Shown here: positions 43,462 to 55,275 of the stretch, piece after piece | Layout: every line of letters begins with the position of its first letter | Numbering within the stretch: position 1 is the first letter of the stretch | Assembly (NCBI RefSeq): GCF_040954835.1 | Contig: NC_090711.1 | Span: 2,363,501-2,427,500 of the forward strand | From: Lepisosteus oculatus | Lineage: Eukaryota; Chordata; Actinopteri; Semionotiformes; Lepisosteidae | Reading direction: 5' to 3' | Length of the DNA: 64,000 nucleotides | Program-made: the position numbers and the translations under genes | The notes under the pieces: model-generated | Database searches by the model: none | Seen by the model: only the letters and a program-made list of their open reading frames with translations | Told to the model about the DNA's origin: nothing

Positions 43462-43719
43462 CTTCCTCAGACATCATGTCATGGGCAACCGAAGCACAAT
43501 TCAACTCAAGTCTGTGCCCCATTTCCACTCTCACAGGACATCGCTCCCCTGTTTCCCCAAACCCCTTCAGGGGGCCATGATTGCATTAGGGGGCTCCCTG
43601 CCCTTCAAATACTCTCCAGGGTGGAACATGCCGATAGTCTCAGAGTCATATTTTTTTTAACCTTTTAGCCATATAGGTACTGACAAAGAAAATACAAAGT
43701 CAATGTTTTAGCAGTGCCT

Positions 43720-44003
43720 ATGAAAGGCTGGTGGCTCTGTGGCCCAGGATCTGCACCTGTGGCTGGAAGGTTGCTGGTTCAAATCCCACAGCTGGCAGAG
43801 GAATCCTACTCTGTTGGGCCCCTGAGCAAAGCCCTGAACCCCAACTGCTCCAGGGGTGCTGTACAATGGCTGACCCTGTGCTCTGACCCCAAGATTCCCT
43901 CCCTGTCTGTGTGTCTCATGGAGAGCAAGCAGGGGTATGCGAAAAGATGAATTCCTAATGCAAGAAATTGTATAGGGCTAATAAAGTGAAGTTCTGTTTT
44001 GTT
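43720..44003 (+). repeat. tRNA-derived SINE, family C, copy 2
   Basis: GGTGGCTCTGTGGCCCAGGATC to GTATAGGGCTAATAAAGTG; same head, body and tail as 27790-28075. Confidence 0.85.
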
Positions 44004-44204
44004 ATAAGGCTTTCTCAAAGACTATCTTAAATGTAATCTGACCTACATATATCCACCAGTTAAGTAAATACACATAAGCCTGGTTACTTAAACTTATACC
44101 AACTTCAAGTCACACCAAAGATCAAAAGATTAAAACCTTAACAACTATCAGCAGTTCACATGCATCACACATGTACACACAAGCGCTCGCCCGTTTCCCT
44201 TTCC

Positions 44205-44330
44205 CAGGCGAGGTGGGGCTGCACACTGGTGGTGGTGGAGGGAGGACAGTCCCCATTACCTGTAAGGCGCTTTGAGTGGAGTGTCCAGAAAGGCGCTATA
44301 TAAGTGTAAGCAGGTATTATTATTATTTAG
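44205..44330 (+). repeat. Family A repeat copy with (ATT)n tail
   Basis: AGGCGCTTTGAGTGGAGTGTCC, then GGCGCTATATAAGTGTAAGC and an ATT run. This is one of the most intact copies. Confidence 0.8.
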
Positions 44331-44340
44331 TTCAGGGGGG

Positions 44341-44520
44341 GAGCTGCATCAGCATGTGTAGCCTGCAAAGGAACAAGTAAGAGGTTTATTCCATGCTGAA
44401 GAGCTGCTGAGCCTTCTTCAGGCATGAGTATCCTGCTCACACCTGAAGAAGGCTCCATGGCCGAAACATTGCGTTTTCGTTCTTCTCTTTTCAGCATGGA
44501 ATAAACCTATTACTTGTTGT
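44341..44520. mobile_element. Foldback element (family B), near-palindromic
   Basis: AACAAGTAAGAGGTTTATTCC (from 44373) is the inverse of GGAATAAACCTATTACTTGTT (to about 44518). Inner arms GCCTTCTTCAGGC and CACCTGAAGAAGGCTCC also pair. Other pieces are at 6580-6710, 8050-8098, 20917-20970 and 49757-49846. No coding capacity, so a MITE-like element. Confidence 0.7.
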
Positions 44521-44743
44521 TTTGCATTATTATTATTTATGTTGTTTCTGGGGAAACAGTCTTAAGCAGAATGCTGGAGGGAGGGGGGGAGTGCAGATTC
44601 ATAATGTCTGCCTTCCTTTTCATGCGATGTGACCCTCAGATATCCGTGTGCACACTTCGAGGGGCAGGGAGTGGCGGGGTTTCAGAAAGAAAGGTGCATT
44701 TTGTGAGCTTACTCATGACCTGTCTTACTGAAAATGAGAAATA

Positions 44744-45085
44744 TCCCTCCATCCATTTTCGAACCGCTTCATCCAATCCAGGGTCATGGGGGAGCTGGAG
44801 CCCATCCCAGCTGGCACAGGGCACGAGGCAGGGTACACCCTGGGTGGGACACCAGACACAGACACGCACACGCACACCACCAGGGCAACTTTTCCCAGAA
44901 GCCAACTTAACTTCCAGCATGTGTTTGGACTGTAGAGGGACACCGGTGCACCTGGAGGACGCCCATGAGAACATGGCTCGAACATGCAAACTCCACGCAG
45001 ACAGCACCCCCGGCACGGCCTTGAACCCAGAGCCCCGGCGCCGCGAGGTAGGAATGTCGACTCCTGCAGCGCTGTGCCTCCCACG
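44744..45085 (-). repeat. Family D SINE, near full length
   Basis: TCCATCCATTTTCGAACCGC at the low end. At the high end the reverse strand has a tRNA-like head with GGGTTCAAGGCC. This copy accounts for the long open frames across 44.5-45.4 kb. Confidence 0.8.
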
Positions 45086-46345
45086 GTTAAAAAACGTAAC
45101 CTGGAAAATCCCCAGAGGAGAAGACAGATCAGCCAACCCGTCCCGGGCTGATGAAACAACACCTTTTGCTCTGTCATGTCATGGAGGACTCTTCTGCTCA
45201 CCGGTGGTAACAGTGGGAGTTCTGCATGTGCACTTGAACCCAGGAACCCAGTCTTATGTAACCCGCTGCCTTTCCGGCCTCAACCGCTGCACATCCCAGA
45301 CAGGGGAGGCAGTGGAACGGGGGGGGGCACTTGTGAGCCCTGGAAACAGACTCCTGCGTCGCTGTAGCGACCGGCCCCGATGGGAGCCAGCCAGCCAGGA
45401 GACGCAACAGCCCTTAAATGGCCATGAGCGTTTCAACGTAAGGAAACCGCACTGACTAGTACTGAGGCCGAGAGCCACAGGCCACAAAGCAGGCTCTGTC
45501 TGAGTGAGGCGGCGTGGTCCCTGTCAGACAGCTGTCCTTCCTCTACTTCCACCCTCCCTCCCCTCCCCACTTACGGCTCGTCTCCGCCCCCTGCTGCCCC
45601 AGCCCTGCGCCGCCAGCCTGCTGGAAGCATCAGGTGAAGCAGGAGGAAGTGTGCCAATCAGCTGGCAAAGGGGACGTCGCCCAGGTGTCTGATCCTAACG
45701 AGATCAGGATCTAACGACCTTGAGGTGGTCCCCCCCAACCCTGACGCCCCGGCAGGAACGTCTGAGCGTGTGAGCAGAACCCACCCAGAACCGGGCCCTG
45801 CTTCGAGACTCAGAGCTTGGCGTCCATTGCACAGGGAGTGTGAAAAAGGCTTCCTTAAATAAAACAGAACAAACAAAAAAAAAAAGAAACATGACCTCTT
45901 CTAGCTTTCTGATACGTATAAGGACCTCTTTGATATCTAATGCAACATGCTTCTGCAGAGGAAAATACTGTAAATCCAACTTAAATCCAGTATAATTCCA
46001 GCGGTTTGTGTAAAACCCTCTCATAATAGCCCAGGGAAAGGTTGTATATTTTTGTAAATGCCTTACAAGCATTTTCTGTCGTAGCGTATGTCTATGTGGT
46101 GACTCACTGTGGGAGGCGAACGGCCTGTTCTTTGCAGACTAGAACACTGCTGAGCAGGCAGGGATGCTGACCTGAAAGGGGACACGCGTTTTCTGTACGG
46201 ATCAGCAGAGAGACAAGTGCTGGCTGCTGTAGGAAACCTCTACAGCACGGTTTGCACAGCGTCGCCACGGAGGTGTCGAGTCAGCGGGGAAACACAGAGG
46301 ACAGCGGGCGGTGAGCTCAACCCACCTGCATCACACTGCAGCCTG

Positions 46346-46625
46346 CAATAAAATCAGATCACTTTATTAGCCCTATACAATTTCTTGCATTAGGAATTTT
46401 TCTTTTCACAGACCCCAGCTTGCTCTCCACGAGAGACACGGACAGGGAGAGAAGCTGGGGGTCAGAGCGCAGGGTCAGCCATTTATACGGTGCCCCTGGA
46501 GCAGCTGGGGTGAAGGGCCTTGCTCAGGGGCCCAACAGAGTTGGATTCCTCTGCCGGCCGCAGGATATGAACCAACAACCTTCCAGCCACAGGCACAGAT
46601 CCTGAGCCACAGAGCCCCCGCTCCA
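46346..46625 (-). repeat. tRNA-derived SINE, family C, copy 3
   Basis: Reverse orientation: CACTTTATTAGCCCTATACAATTTCTTGC at the low end, and GCCACAGGCACAGATCCTGAGCCAC at the head end. Confidence 0.85.
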
Positions 46626-46739
46626 CCCCGATGCAAAACAAAATCTGAAAACTAAAAAATACAGGGGATACAGGAAGAGGGCCCGCAGTTTTACCATGGT
46701 ATAGCGCAGCAGGAGTTTCTGCGTTGCAGCGCCCCAGAC

Positions 46740-46922
46740 TCAGCTCAGACAGTACAGCACAGTAAAGGCGTTTGGAAGCCAACACACAATAAACAGTGCT
46801 GCAGACAAGGCAAAGGCGCAAAAAGAAAACACTGCCATCTTCCCCAGGCCAGACTTGCGTTTGGGCTGCAGGTCTTCGGGAGTAAACTCGTGGCGCAACA
46901 GGGCTTGAACTCGGCTGTGCAT
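46740..46922 (-). CDS. Candidate small membrane peptide ORF (60 aa), function unknown
   Basis: ATG at 46922 opens 60 codons: a charged N-terminal half (HSRVQALLRHEFTPEDLQPKRKSG), then a hydrophobic segment from residue 29 (MAVFSFCAFALSAALFIVCW) and a short tail LPNAFTVLYCLS. Met29 has an excellent Kozak context (AAGATGG) and would give a 32-residue peptide that is nearly all membrane segment. A TATA-like CTTATAA lies at 46996-46990, about 70 bases upstream of the first ATG. The CWLP resembles a GPCR TM6 motif, but no other receptor segment is present. I do not recognise a family. It could be chance; conservation is not visible here. Confidence 0.25.
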   Translation of the reverse strand: MHSRVQALLRHEFTPEDLQPKRKSGLGKMAVFSFCAFALSAALFIVCWLPNAFTVLYCLS

Positions 46923-46989
46923 GACGGCTCCGAGCGGATATTTACAGAGTGCGCTGGAGGCACGGAGAGCTGCGTGCTGTTCCTCCGGC

Positions 46990-46996
46990 TTATAAG
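46990..46996 (-). promoter_or_regulatory. TATA-like box upstream of the 46.9-kb small ORF
   Basis: CTTATAA on the - strand followed by GC-rich sequence; its spacing would suit a start about 30 bases downstream and a short leader. Confidence 0.3.
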
Positions 46997-47511
46997 GTAA
47001 CAGAGCTCTGGAGGTCGGAATCTAAACCTGTCGTGCCGTTTAGATTTTGAACTAAGAAAAAAAATATCCCGTTTTACGTAAATCCGTTTGGAAAGCACGC
47101 GGAAAAATAAATTCAACAGGCCATGTCGTCTGGCGTCTAGTTTCACTAGATTTCAAAATGTAAAAAAAAAACCACACACTCGGGAGAGAGGTGACGTTTT
47201 CACGGTCCCCAAACACAGGAGACACGATACGCACACGTGCCACAGGAAACGCCCCCCCCCCCTCGCGGTCTTGATTTTCACACCAAATGGAGCTGGAACA
47301 GTTGATGGCTCCGTGTTGATTGCGGCGGTGCTCCGTGAAAGGGATGTGACCGTGGCCTCGGCGTCTCTCGCACCTCGTGTGTCTGATGGATCGGTCCCGC
47401 CGGCTGGACGGAGCGCCTGGCCCGCTGTGAGCTAGCGCACCTCTGAGCATTACACAGAGATCAGTGCCAGAGAAAAACAAATAGCATCTCTAACTAGATT
47501 AGCACGCTGTT

Positions 47512-47712
47512 GTTGTTGTTGTTGTTGTTTTTTTAAAAAATTATGTATCCTGCGTTGAATGGGGGATAAGCACACGCTAATTGCCACCTTCCTGCTTGCG
47601 TTTTGAGCGTGGCTCGGGGGGGGGGGCTCGCGGACTGCGTCGCCCCACGAGGGGGAAGGGCGCGCGCGGAAGGGGAGACCTGTGTTGTTTGTTTGTTTGT
47701 TTGTTTTTTTAA
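47512..47712. repeat. Low-complexity (GTT)n / (GTTT)n tracts
   Basis: GTT run at about 47512-47528 and GTTT run at about 47686-47705, with a poly-G stretch between them. Confidence 0.85.
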
Positions 47713-49540
47713 ATTAATTTCCTCGGCCGGAGTTAACGGGGTGCACACCGGGGAAATAGCGCTGCGAGGGTGCCAAACCTAAAAAAAAAAAGCAAAGGAG
47801 AAGCCCAGCGTCGTCTGGCAAGGGGCCGGACTTGAGACTTAAAGAGGCGGACAAGCGTGGCAACGCAGGGAAGTTCATCAAACTGCTTCCTTCTCTCACC
47901 GCCGTGAGGAAGGCTCCCTTTGTCCCCGAGCCACACTGAGGCACTGTGTGAGGATGTGCAGGAAGTGAAGCCAGTGGGAACACTTCCCAGCAGCACCTCC
48001 TGTTACCCCCTGGGTGGCAACAGAGTAGGAAAGGCTGCAAATGAGAGGAGGCTACTGAGCCCCTCCAGGTTGTTTGCCAAGCGAACCCAGGCCTCATCCT
48101 GCTGTTCCTGAGAAGAAACCAGGGTATTAGCCAGCTTGCGCCACTCTCCCACAACTCTGTGTGTATAGGGAGCGAGACTCCCGGTCTCAGTTTCAGATGT
48201 GTTTCCACGTCCTCAAACCCTTCTTCCTTGGTGCAAAATTTTTAAAAACTACATCATAGTTGTGGAGGAATTGCTGTCTCCTGTCTCGTTCAATCTCGTA
48301 ATAACATCAGCCTTATTTTGTCCTCGCAGGAGCAGAACGCAAATGCTTTATGAAAGAAGGCCAAACATCTGCTCTGTGGAAGTGCGGATTCTCTGATCTT
48401 GCGTCATCTAATTTCCTCTAAAGATCCCCCTGATTCTACAGTAGTTGCTACATTTCAGTGGTGGAGGAGAGGATCCCCTCCTTTAAGTGAAGCATTTATG
48501 TTAAATATGCATTAAGGATTGAGAGCTCCACATAGATGCAAGCCTTTCTTAGGCAAAAAAAAAACATCACAAAGTTTTTGACCTTTTGAATAAGGTAAAA
48601 AAGATCAAACTTAGTTCAGGATTAGAAAAGAGGGCAAAACAGTATTTCTACAGAAGCTGCTGGAAGATGATGTTGGCAGAGAGTTGCCCTAGGCCCTACT
48701 GTGAGTAATCTTCTAAATCAGCTGATCTGCACAAACATATCTAGAGCAATTAAAATATGTATTTACGTGTGCTTCTCACAGTACTTCTGTCGGCTTTGAT
48801 GACTCCCTGGTGAGGTTTTTTAAGTGACAGCTCAGTGCTGTGTGGTTGGCCGTCTACAGTTATAGCTGGTGTGGTTAAACTGTAGCTGAGTGAGTGAGTG
48901 CAGTGAGCTCTTGCACGGCCGTGCTGTAGAGATGTAGATGAGGTGTGCATCAGTGTGCCCTGTGTTTTCCACAGGTGCAGCTGCAATAAGACCAGGGGTC
49001 CCGCATTTCTGCTGCGCTGCTGCTCCCTTCTGCCAGTTCCAGAGCTGGAGCCGTGAAAGTGGTTTGAAATATTCTCGTATTTTTCCTGCTGAGAATAAAC
49101 TTTCTAAATGTGTCACAAAGGAGCAGTTTGTTGCAGCTCCTTTGCACAAACCGCGCTTGTTCGCCGGGCCCAGCGAGCAGAGTTACAGCTCGTTTAAAAG
49201 AGCACAGGACGGCGGAGAAACACTCCTTGGGTCTCCTTTTCAAAATCTCAGAGTGGTCCAGAGACAGTCTGATGTCAGGCTGGGTTTATTTCAAAATGTG
49301 GGATAGGTAAACAGCAGTCCCCCCCCCCAAAAAAAAAAAAAAGATTTGAAAAAATGATTTCTTGTGCGTACAGTACCTAGCTGTCTTCAACAGATCATAA
49401 TCTTTCACTCACACTTAGGTCTGTACCCCTCTCTGCTCAGTGGTGAGGCTGCTGAACGTGTGACTATCAATCAGTCTTTTATGTACAGTATGGTTAGGGT
49501 TAGGGTTTACAAAAGTGTGTCCCAGAGCTCTGTACAGATC

Positions 49541-49735
49541 TAATAATAACAATCCTTACACTTACCATACATTTTTTCTGGACACTCCAATCAAAGCGCT
49601 GTATAGGTAATGGGGAATCCCACTACCACCACCAATGTGTATCACACACCTGGATAATGCACCAGTACGCTCCCCACACACCAGCTCTCTGTGGGGAGGA
49701 GAGCAGAGTGATGAAGCCAGTTCAGAGATGGGGAT
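49541..49735 (-). repeat. Family A repeat copy
   Basis: AATAATAACAATCCTTACACTTA, then TTTTTCTGGACACTCCAATC and AAGCGCTGTATAGGTAATGGG, ending in the CCACCACCAATGTGTATCAC region. A family B piece follows at 49757-49846. Confidence 0.8.
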
Positions 49736-52700
49736 TATTAGGAGGCCATGAGTGGTAAAGGAACAGGTAAAGGTTTATTCCATGCTGAAATGGATTGAAA
49801 AGAGACACAGCGTTTCGGTTGTGGAGCCTCCTTCAGGTGTGATTGGCAAGTCAGGGGGGAAATTTGACCAGAGTACCTGGGTTAACAACATTTCTCTTTT
49901 CAAGAGACGCCCCCTGGGATTTTCAATGACCGCAGCGAGTAAGAATCTCAGTTTTACGTCTTATACAAAGGAATGACACCTTTTTTATAGAATGGTAAAG
50001 TGCAATATAGATCTGTATTGCAAGTGACAACCCTGCAGCAGTAGACCATTGGGACACAGAGGAGAGGGAATTAAAAAACCCCAATGGGAGGAAGGAAACC
50101 TCTGGGGGTCCTGTGATTGCACCCCCCCTCCCCCCTTCTAGACAATGAGCTTGTGGTGCATTAACTCTGACAGATCATGAGCAGTTTCTGCGAAGTTCTG
50201 CGAGGGTTGGGGTGCTGCCCTCCTGGGTCTGTCGTCAGGGTTATCCCACTGAAGCAGCTGTGGTTTCCTGGGTCTGCCATCCCGGGCTGTCACAAGCCGT
50301 CAGGGCACGCCTGCTCAGCCTCGGATCCCAGCGTCAGGACCCAGGCGGTGGGAAAATAATAATAATAAGAGGAGAAGGCGCGTTTAAGACTAATGACAGG
50401 TTTACAGTGCAGTGAAGGTTTCACAGTGGAGGTATAATACTGATTGAGATTTTCACACACTTTTGTGGCGTCTCACCTTTTGCTTTGCATATATTTTTCC
50501 TGTTTCCTTTTCTTGAAGAGATAATGGGTACGTCATGCCCGATGTTGTGATAGGCTTTTTCTCCGGAGTGTCTGGTGCAGTCGGTTTGCCGATGTCTCGT
50601 GAATGTACCGCGCGTGTTCCACTTCAGCTCTGCCAGGCTGTGCTGCCCTTATGCCTTACCGCGATTTTACTGCGGTTGCAGTAGGCTTCGCTTTGGCATG
50701 CCGGAGTGGAATTTTTAATAAAGGGGCTGTTAATTGCCTTAATCCCGTAATCATTATCGCATTAAGTGTTGCAAAACAAATCAAATCCCACTAAAATAAA
50801 CACGTGGTGGTGTAAGCAGAGGAAACAGAGAGGGGAAAGCCACCGGTGGGGTGGTGTCACAGTCATCGCCCCCCCTCTCCCCAGCATGCATCTATCTGAG
50901 AACCCGCTCTCACAGACGGCCTCAGTCAAGAGACACAGAAAGGTCTGGGCTGGGAAGGGATTCTGCAGTAGACGTGAGAAAGGGCAGCAGGCAGGAAGGT
51001 AATGAGCACAGTGTGAGCCTGTGATTTATAGCTGTTAACAGCACCTTTACCACCTTGTTAAGCGAGAGAGCGGAGAGGCTTTAGTCAGTGTGGCTGTCGG
51101 GGTGAGCTCTGCTGGTTAGCTTATCAGAGTGGAATGGCACTCCACCCCTGGGCTGTGACTAAGAGCTGAGGAAGTCCATCCCAGCTCCTGTCCAACCGGG
51201 AACAGCAAGCAGTTTTCCCGTACTCGGGCCACATGACCTCCATTGCACTTTATGGGAGGAGGGGATTTAATGCAAAAAGAACAACAAAAAAAATGTTGTT
51301 GGGCAGAGAAGATGGGTTGAATGGCTGAAGGCATGGTAGGACAGAGAAAGCATCACTGTACTGCTGCTGATTTTAAAAGTCCCCTGTCTTATTATTGTTG
51401 CCATTTTGGACAGTTTACCAGCAAACTCTCTGTTTTTAATCTTCTGATACTTATAATATTTCTGAGTTCTGACTGAGCAATGTTGTTAAATGTTGTTTTG
51501 TATCAAGGTTTTGTACTGTGGCCTTATTGTATTGGTGTCAGTTATGTTACGTGTTACGTGCTCTTGAACTTAAAGGCTTATTCCCTTCCAGGCAATTAGG
51601 GTTAATTGAATCTTTTAATTTTGCGAAAGCCCTGTGTGTATTTAACAATCAGATGTGATCTAGTTGCAGAGGTCAGAGGTCAGGGGCCAGGATGGCTTTA
51701 TCTGGATGTCTGAGCCCCGTCTGATTAGCAACCCGGCTCCACTTTTCTAACTACCCCCTCAAGTCCCACACTGGGGCAGTGGTAGAGCTGCCTGTGCACA
51801 GGATCATCTGTGAAGAGGAGGCCTTAAAGGTAAAAATGCAACACAGGCCGTCCAGTCAGCTGTCCCCTTATGGGACCCGCAGAGCGGAGCTGATGGGCCT
51901 GTCGGTTTTGCGGTTTTGCTGTGCCTGCGTCATGCCCCTTTACTGTGCTTTTCCTACCATGGCTGTGTGTCACTGCGCTTATCTCTGCCATCACCCCTGG
52001 TCATGCTCTCGAAATCAGGCCTGTGCAACAGAACCCCAGCTTCTGAGCTCTTGTCAGACGCACCGGGGTAACATGCAGTAGCTTCAGCCTTAAATGGGAG
52101 CTGAAAGCCTCCGTCCCCCCGTAGGCAGGTTACTGAGCTCAATCTGGGCTTCGTCTCTGGAGGGTGCAGGTGGTGTGCGGAGGATTACCCAGAGACACAA
52201 AGCTCCTGTTCTGCGCTAAGATCTTTCACTCGGGTTTTTGGCTCCAGCTGCTCCGGCGATTGAATTCCCCGAATGCTTCTGTCTGGATGGAGGCTTAGGG
52301 CTTTCAAACGCTGGCGTCGGGATCGTGGCCCGGCAGCGCGTGCAGGCAGATCCTCGTCTGAACCCAGAGGCGCGATCGTGTGCCAGAGCAACGACAAACT
52401 GCATATACACGGGGAAGTGCCTGTCTGTTTGACCGGTCCTATTTCTCGCACAGGCAGCCCTGCTTTCCCGCAGTTACGCAAACCTGCTGTCACCCCGATG
52501 CAGCCTGTCTTGTGTAAGTAGGCCTTCCCCTGCCACCTCTTGTGCCTGTAATTCATGTCAGTTCCCGTCTTCCCAGGAATCTGCCGAACCTGCATGACAG
52601 GAAGCCGGGGACAGGCGTGTATGGATGCAGCTTGCCAGCTGCCTTTGCTAAGGTTCTCTCGGCCTGGTAGACAAATACTGCGAAACAGGCTCTGGGGAAG

Positions 52701-53569
52701 GACAGCTGGGTGCATCTGGAAATTCAGCAGCAGACTTCAGCAAGGATTAACGCTAGGTGCAACGCTGGCTGCCACATGACGTCGCAGGTCCTCAGGGTGC
52801 AGTGCCTCCTCCTGTGGGGAGCCGTCACCCACGTGCAGTACGGGGGCTTATCGCTGCAGCTCAGAGCGATTCTTCCCTCGGAAGTGGCTCAGACTGCGTG
52901 TGCGGCAGCTCGCAGCTGCTGTGCATGCGTGCGTGTGTGTGTGTCTGTATCACTGAAGACATGTGCTGGAGGCAGGCTCACCTGCTGAGCCCTGGGTCCA
53001 GCTGCCTCTCTCCCTGGTGATCATCGGCTCACTCTCACAGTCCCTGTCCCCGATTTGGCAAGAGCGGGTCTAAATGCTAACCGGCGTGATGTCCACGCCT
53101 TTTGCGTGTCTTGTCTTTGCTTTCCCAGGCACACAGAAAGCTCCCAGATTGTTGTTTTCAGTGAGGAACTCCCTTGACTATAATCGGAAAGGAATTTTAT
53201 AATTATCCACGAGAGTAAAAGCCTGGGCAGTTTAAACAGACGCAACTGTGCATTTATGAATGATATGTGATATTTACAGAGGTGTGACTCAGTCACCCCC
53301 AGACTGGGATCTTTGCAGCTGCTCTCTGCTTTATCGTCATCTTGAATTTTCATCTTGATCTTGATAATGATTATTGGAAGCAGGGGGTGGCTTTATTCAA
53401 GGTGATTTGATATGAAATATTCACAATTTGTACAGTAGGGTACAAATTGTGATTAATAATTTAAAAGATAAAGTCCACACCAGAACCACACAGGTTTGTC
53501 CCAGGTTCTGTAGTGTCTTCAGGATAGGACTCAGCCCCCTCTGTCTGAAATGGTCCACTACAGGTGTTA

Positions 53570-53740
53570 CCCCCCCAAAGAAATACTGTTCCCCACTAAT
53601 ATTGCATGAACGGGGGCAACTGGGGTAAAATACCTCACCGAAGGGTACAACACCCATGCCTTTGTTAGGGACTTGAACCCAAAAACCCGTCAATGAGGAG
53701 CCCAAAGACTTGCCCACTTCGCTATGCTGCCACCAATTTA
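53570..53740 (-). repeat. tRNA-derived SINE of a second type
   Basis: On the - strand GGCAGCATAGCGAAGTGGGC (A box) and GGGTTCAAGTCCC (B box, perfect GGTTCAAGTCC) are followed by GTTGTACCCTTCGGTGAGGTA and TTTTACCCC, the body of a widespread fish SINE. Confidence 0.7.
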
Positions 53741-54321
53741 ACATCTAATTGAAATGAAAGCAGAGCCGTGACGAGGACAGAAAGGCACGCACGCACCGAC
53801 ACGCGGCAAGGCAGAGGGACGAGACACCTGGCACGCCGGGCTCAGCCGGTGAATGAGCTCTCTGTGTCCCGCGCTGGGGCAGGAGGGCTGAGGTGGTCTG
53901 AGAGCTGGCTCGGGGCTGGCTCAGGCTCTGAGGCCCCTCTGTTCGCAGTCAGGACGGCTTCCCGTGGCAGCCCGCTGCACGGGGGGGGGGGGGCTTGTGT
54001 CAGACCCCTGCACTTGCAGAGGGAAGCAACAAGTCCAGACGACGCAAGCGGACCGTGTACCTGTGCCGATTTTCACCATCCTCGGAAAAGCTTGTCAAGT
54101 CATTTCAAAAACCGAAACTCGAAACCATGACGTCTCTAAAACATGTCAGATTGTCACCCTGCTACAAAGGGACATTTATCTTCCTCATTCTTTAAAACAG
54201 GACAGCAGAAGATAGCGGTGTGCACTTCAGCTCATGCGGCACTTAAATAAATGCTACTGCACTGTAAATTTTCTCATTTTCTTTTACTTGACATTTGAAG
54301 TGCAAGCTATTTCTGCAGGTC

Positions 54322-54530
54322 CGAAGGGTGTGGAGTCGGTAGCACTGCTGCCTCAGAGCTGGATTTGATTCTAGCCTCAGGCATCTGTCTGTGCGGAGTT
54401 TGCAGTGTTGTCCCAGTGTTTGCAAGGCGGTTCCAAATTTGTCTTTGGATTGATGGACTGGTGTCCTTCCCTGAGGAGAAGGACTGGGATATTGGGATAG
54501 TGCCTTTGGTTTCGCGTCTCTGTGACTGTA
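54322..54530 (+). repeat. Decayed family D SINE
   Basis: GTGTGGAGTCGGTAGCACTGCTGCC head and GTGCGGAGTTTGCAGTGTTG body, with many mismatches. Confidence 0.55.
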
Positions 54531-55014
54531 AGGGTTAAGGAAGAACACTTGTGCGTGCAGATCTTTTCCTCTTCCTCAGAAAGAAAGTGGAAGCACAGGC
54601 GATGAAGGTGCATTGAGCAATCCTGTCATCTAACAGTGTGAGACCTTAATGAAGAAAAGCGTCATGCAGTATTACTTAATAGATTAAGTTCCGTATTATT
54701 TTGCAGTATTTGTTTTGTTTAAAAGAACTTGGATGGGGGTGGGGGGGTTAGTTTGGAACATGTGCTCAAAGCCAAGAGCAGACGGGAGAAACGCACAGCT
54801 CGGCAGTTTCTGCTAAACGTTTCGCGATGAGTCAGGCCCTGCCATTCAATCCCAACGTGACCGTCCGTGAAGGAAGTCGAAGCCGGACCCATTCTGAAAG
54901 ACACGGGTGTCCACGGAGCCCAGGGGCGGCTGGGGGCTTTTCTGACCTCTCAATAAAAGGGTGAAGGAGAAATCTCTCCCCAGCCCAAAGATTTCAGATC
55001 TTTCCCCACCACGC

Positions 55015-55275
55015 CATTTTCTAACCACGCATTCTTGTCCAGAGTGGCGAGGGAGTCAGAGCCTCTCTCTGCAAGCAACGGGGGTAGTGCAAGGTACCCC
55101 CTGGACAGGAGGTGAGTCCATCACTGGACACACACAGACACACGCTCACACCAGGCCGATCTTCCCAGAGTCCAATTAACCCACCAGTATGACTTTGGAC
55201 TCTGGGAGGAAACCTGGAGGGTACCCATGTGGACATGGGAAGAACATACAGACTCCATACAGACATACTGCTCTA
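55015..55275 (-). repeat. Family D SINE copy
   Basis: Contains CACACGCTCACACCAGGC, TTTGGACTCTGGGAGGAAAC and CAGACTCCATACAGAC, in the order expected for the reversed element. Confidence 0.7.

Noticed and set aside
44514..45455. 313-codon + strand frame
   Set aside because: It runs through a reversed family D SINE; composition and content are repeat-derived.
49494..49507. TTAGGGTTAGGG telomere-like repeat
   Set aside because: Only two units, expected by chance; no evidence of a telomere or interstitial array.
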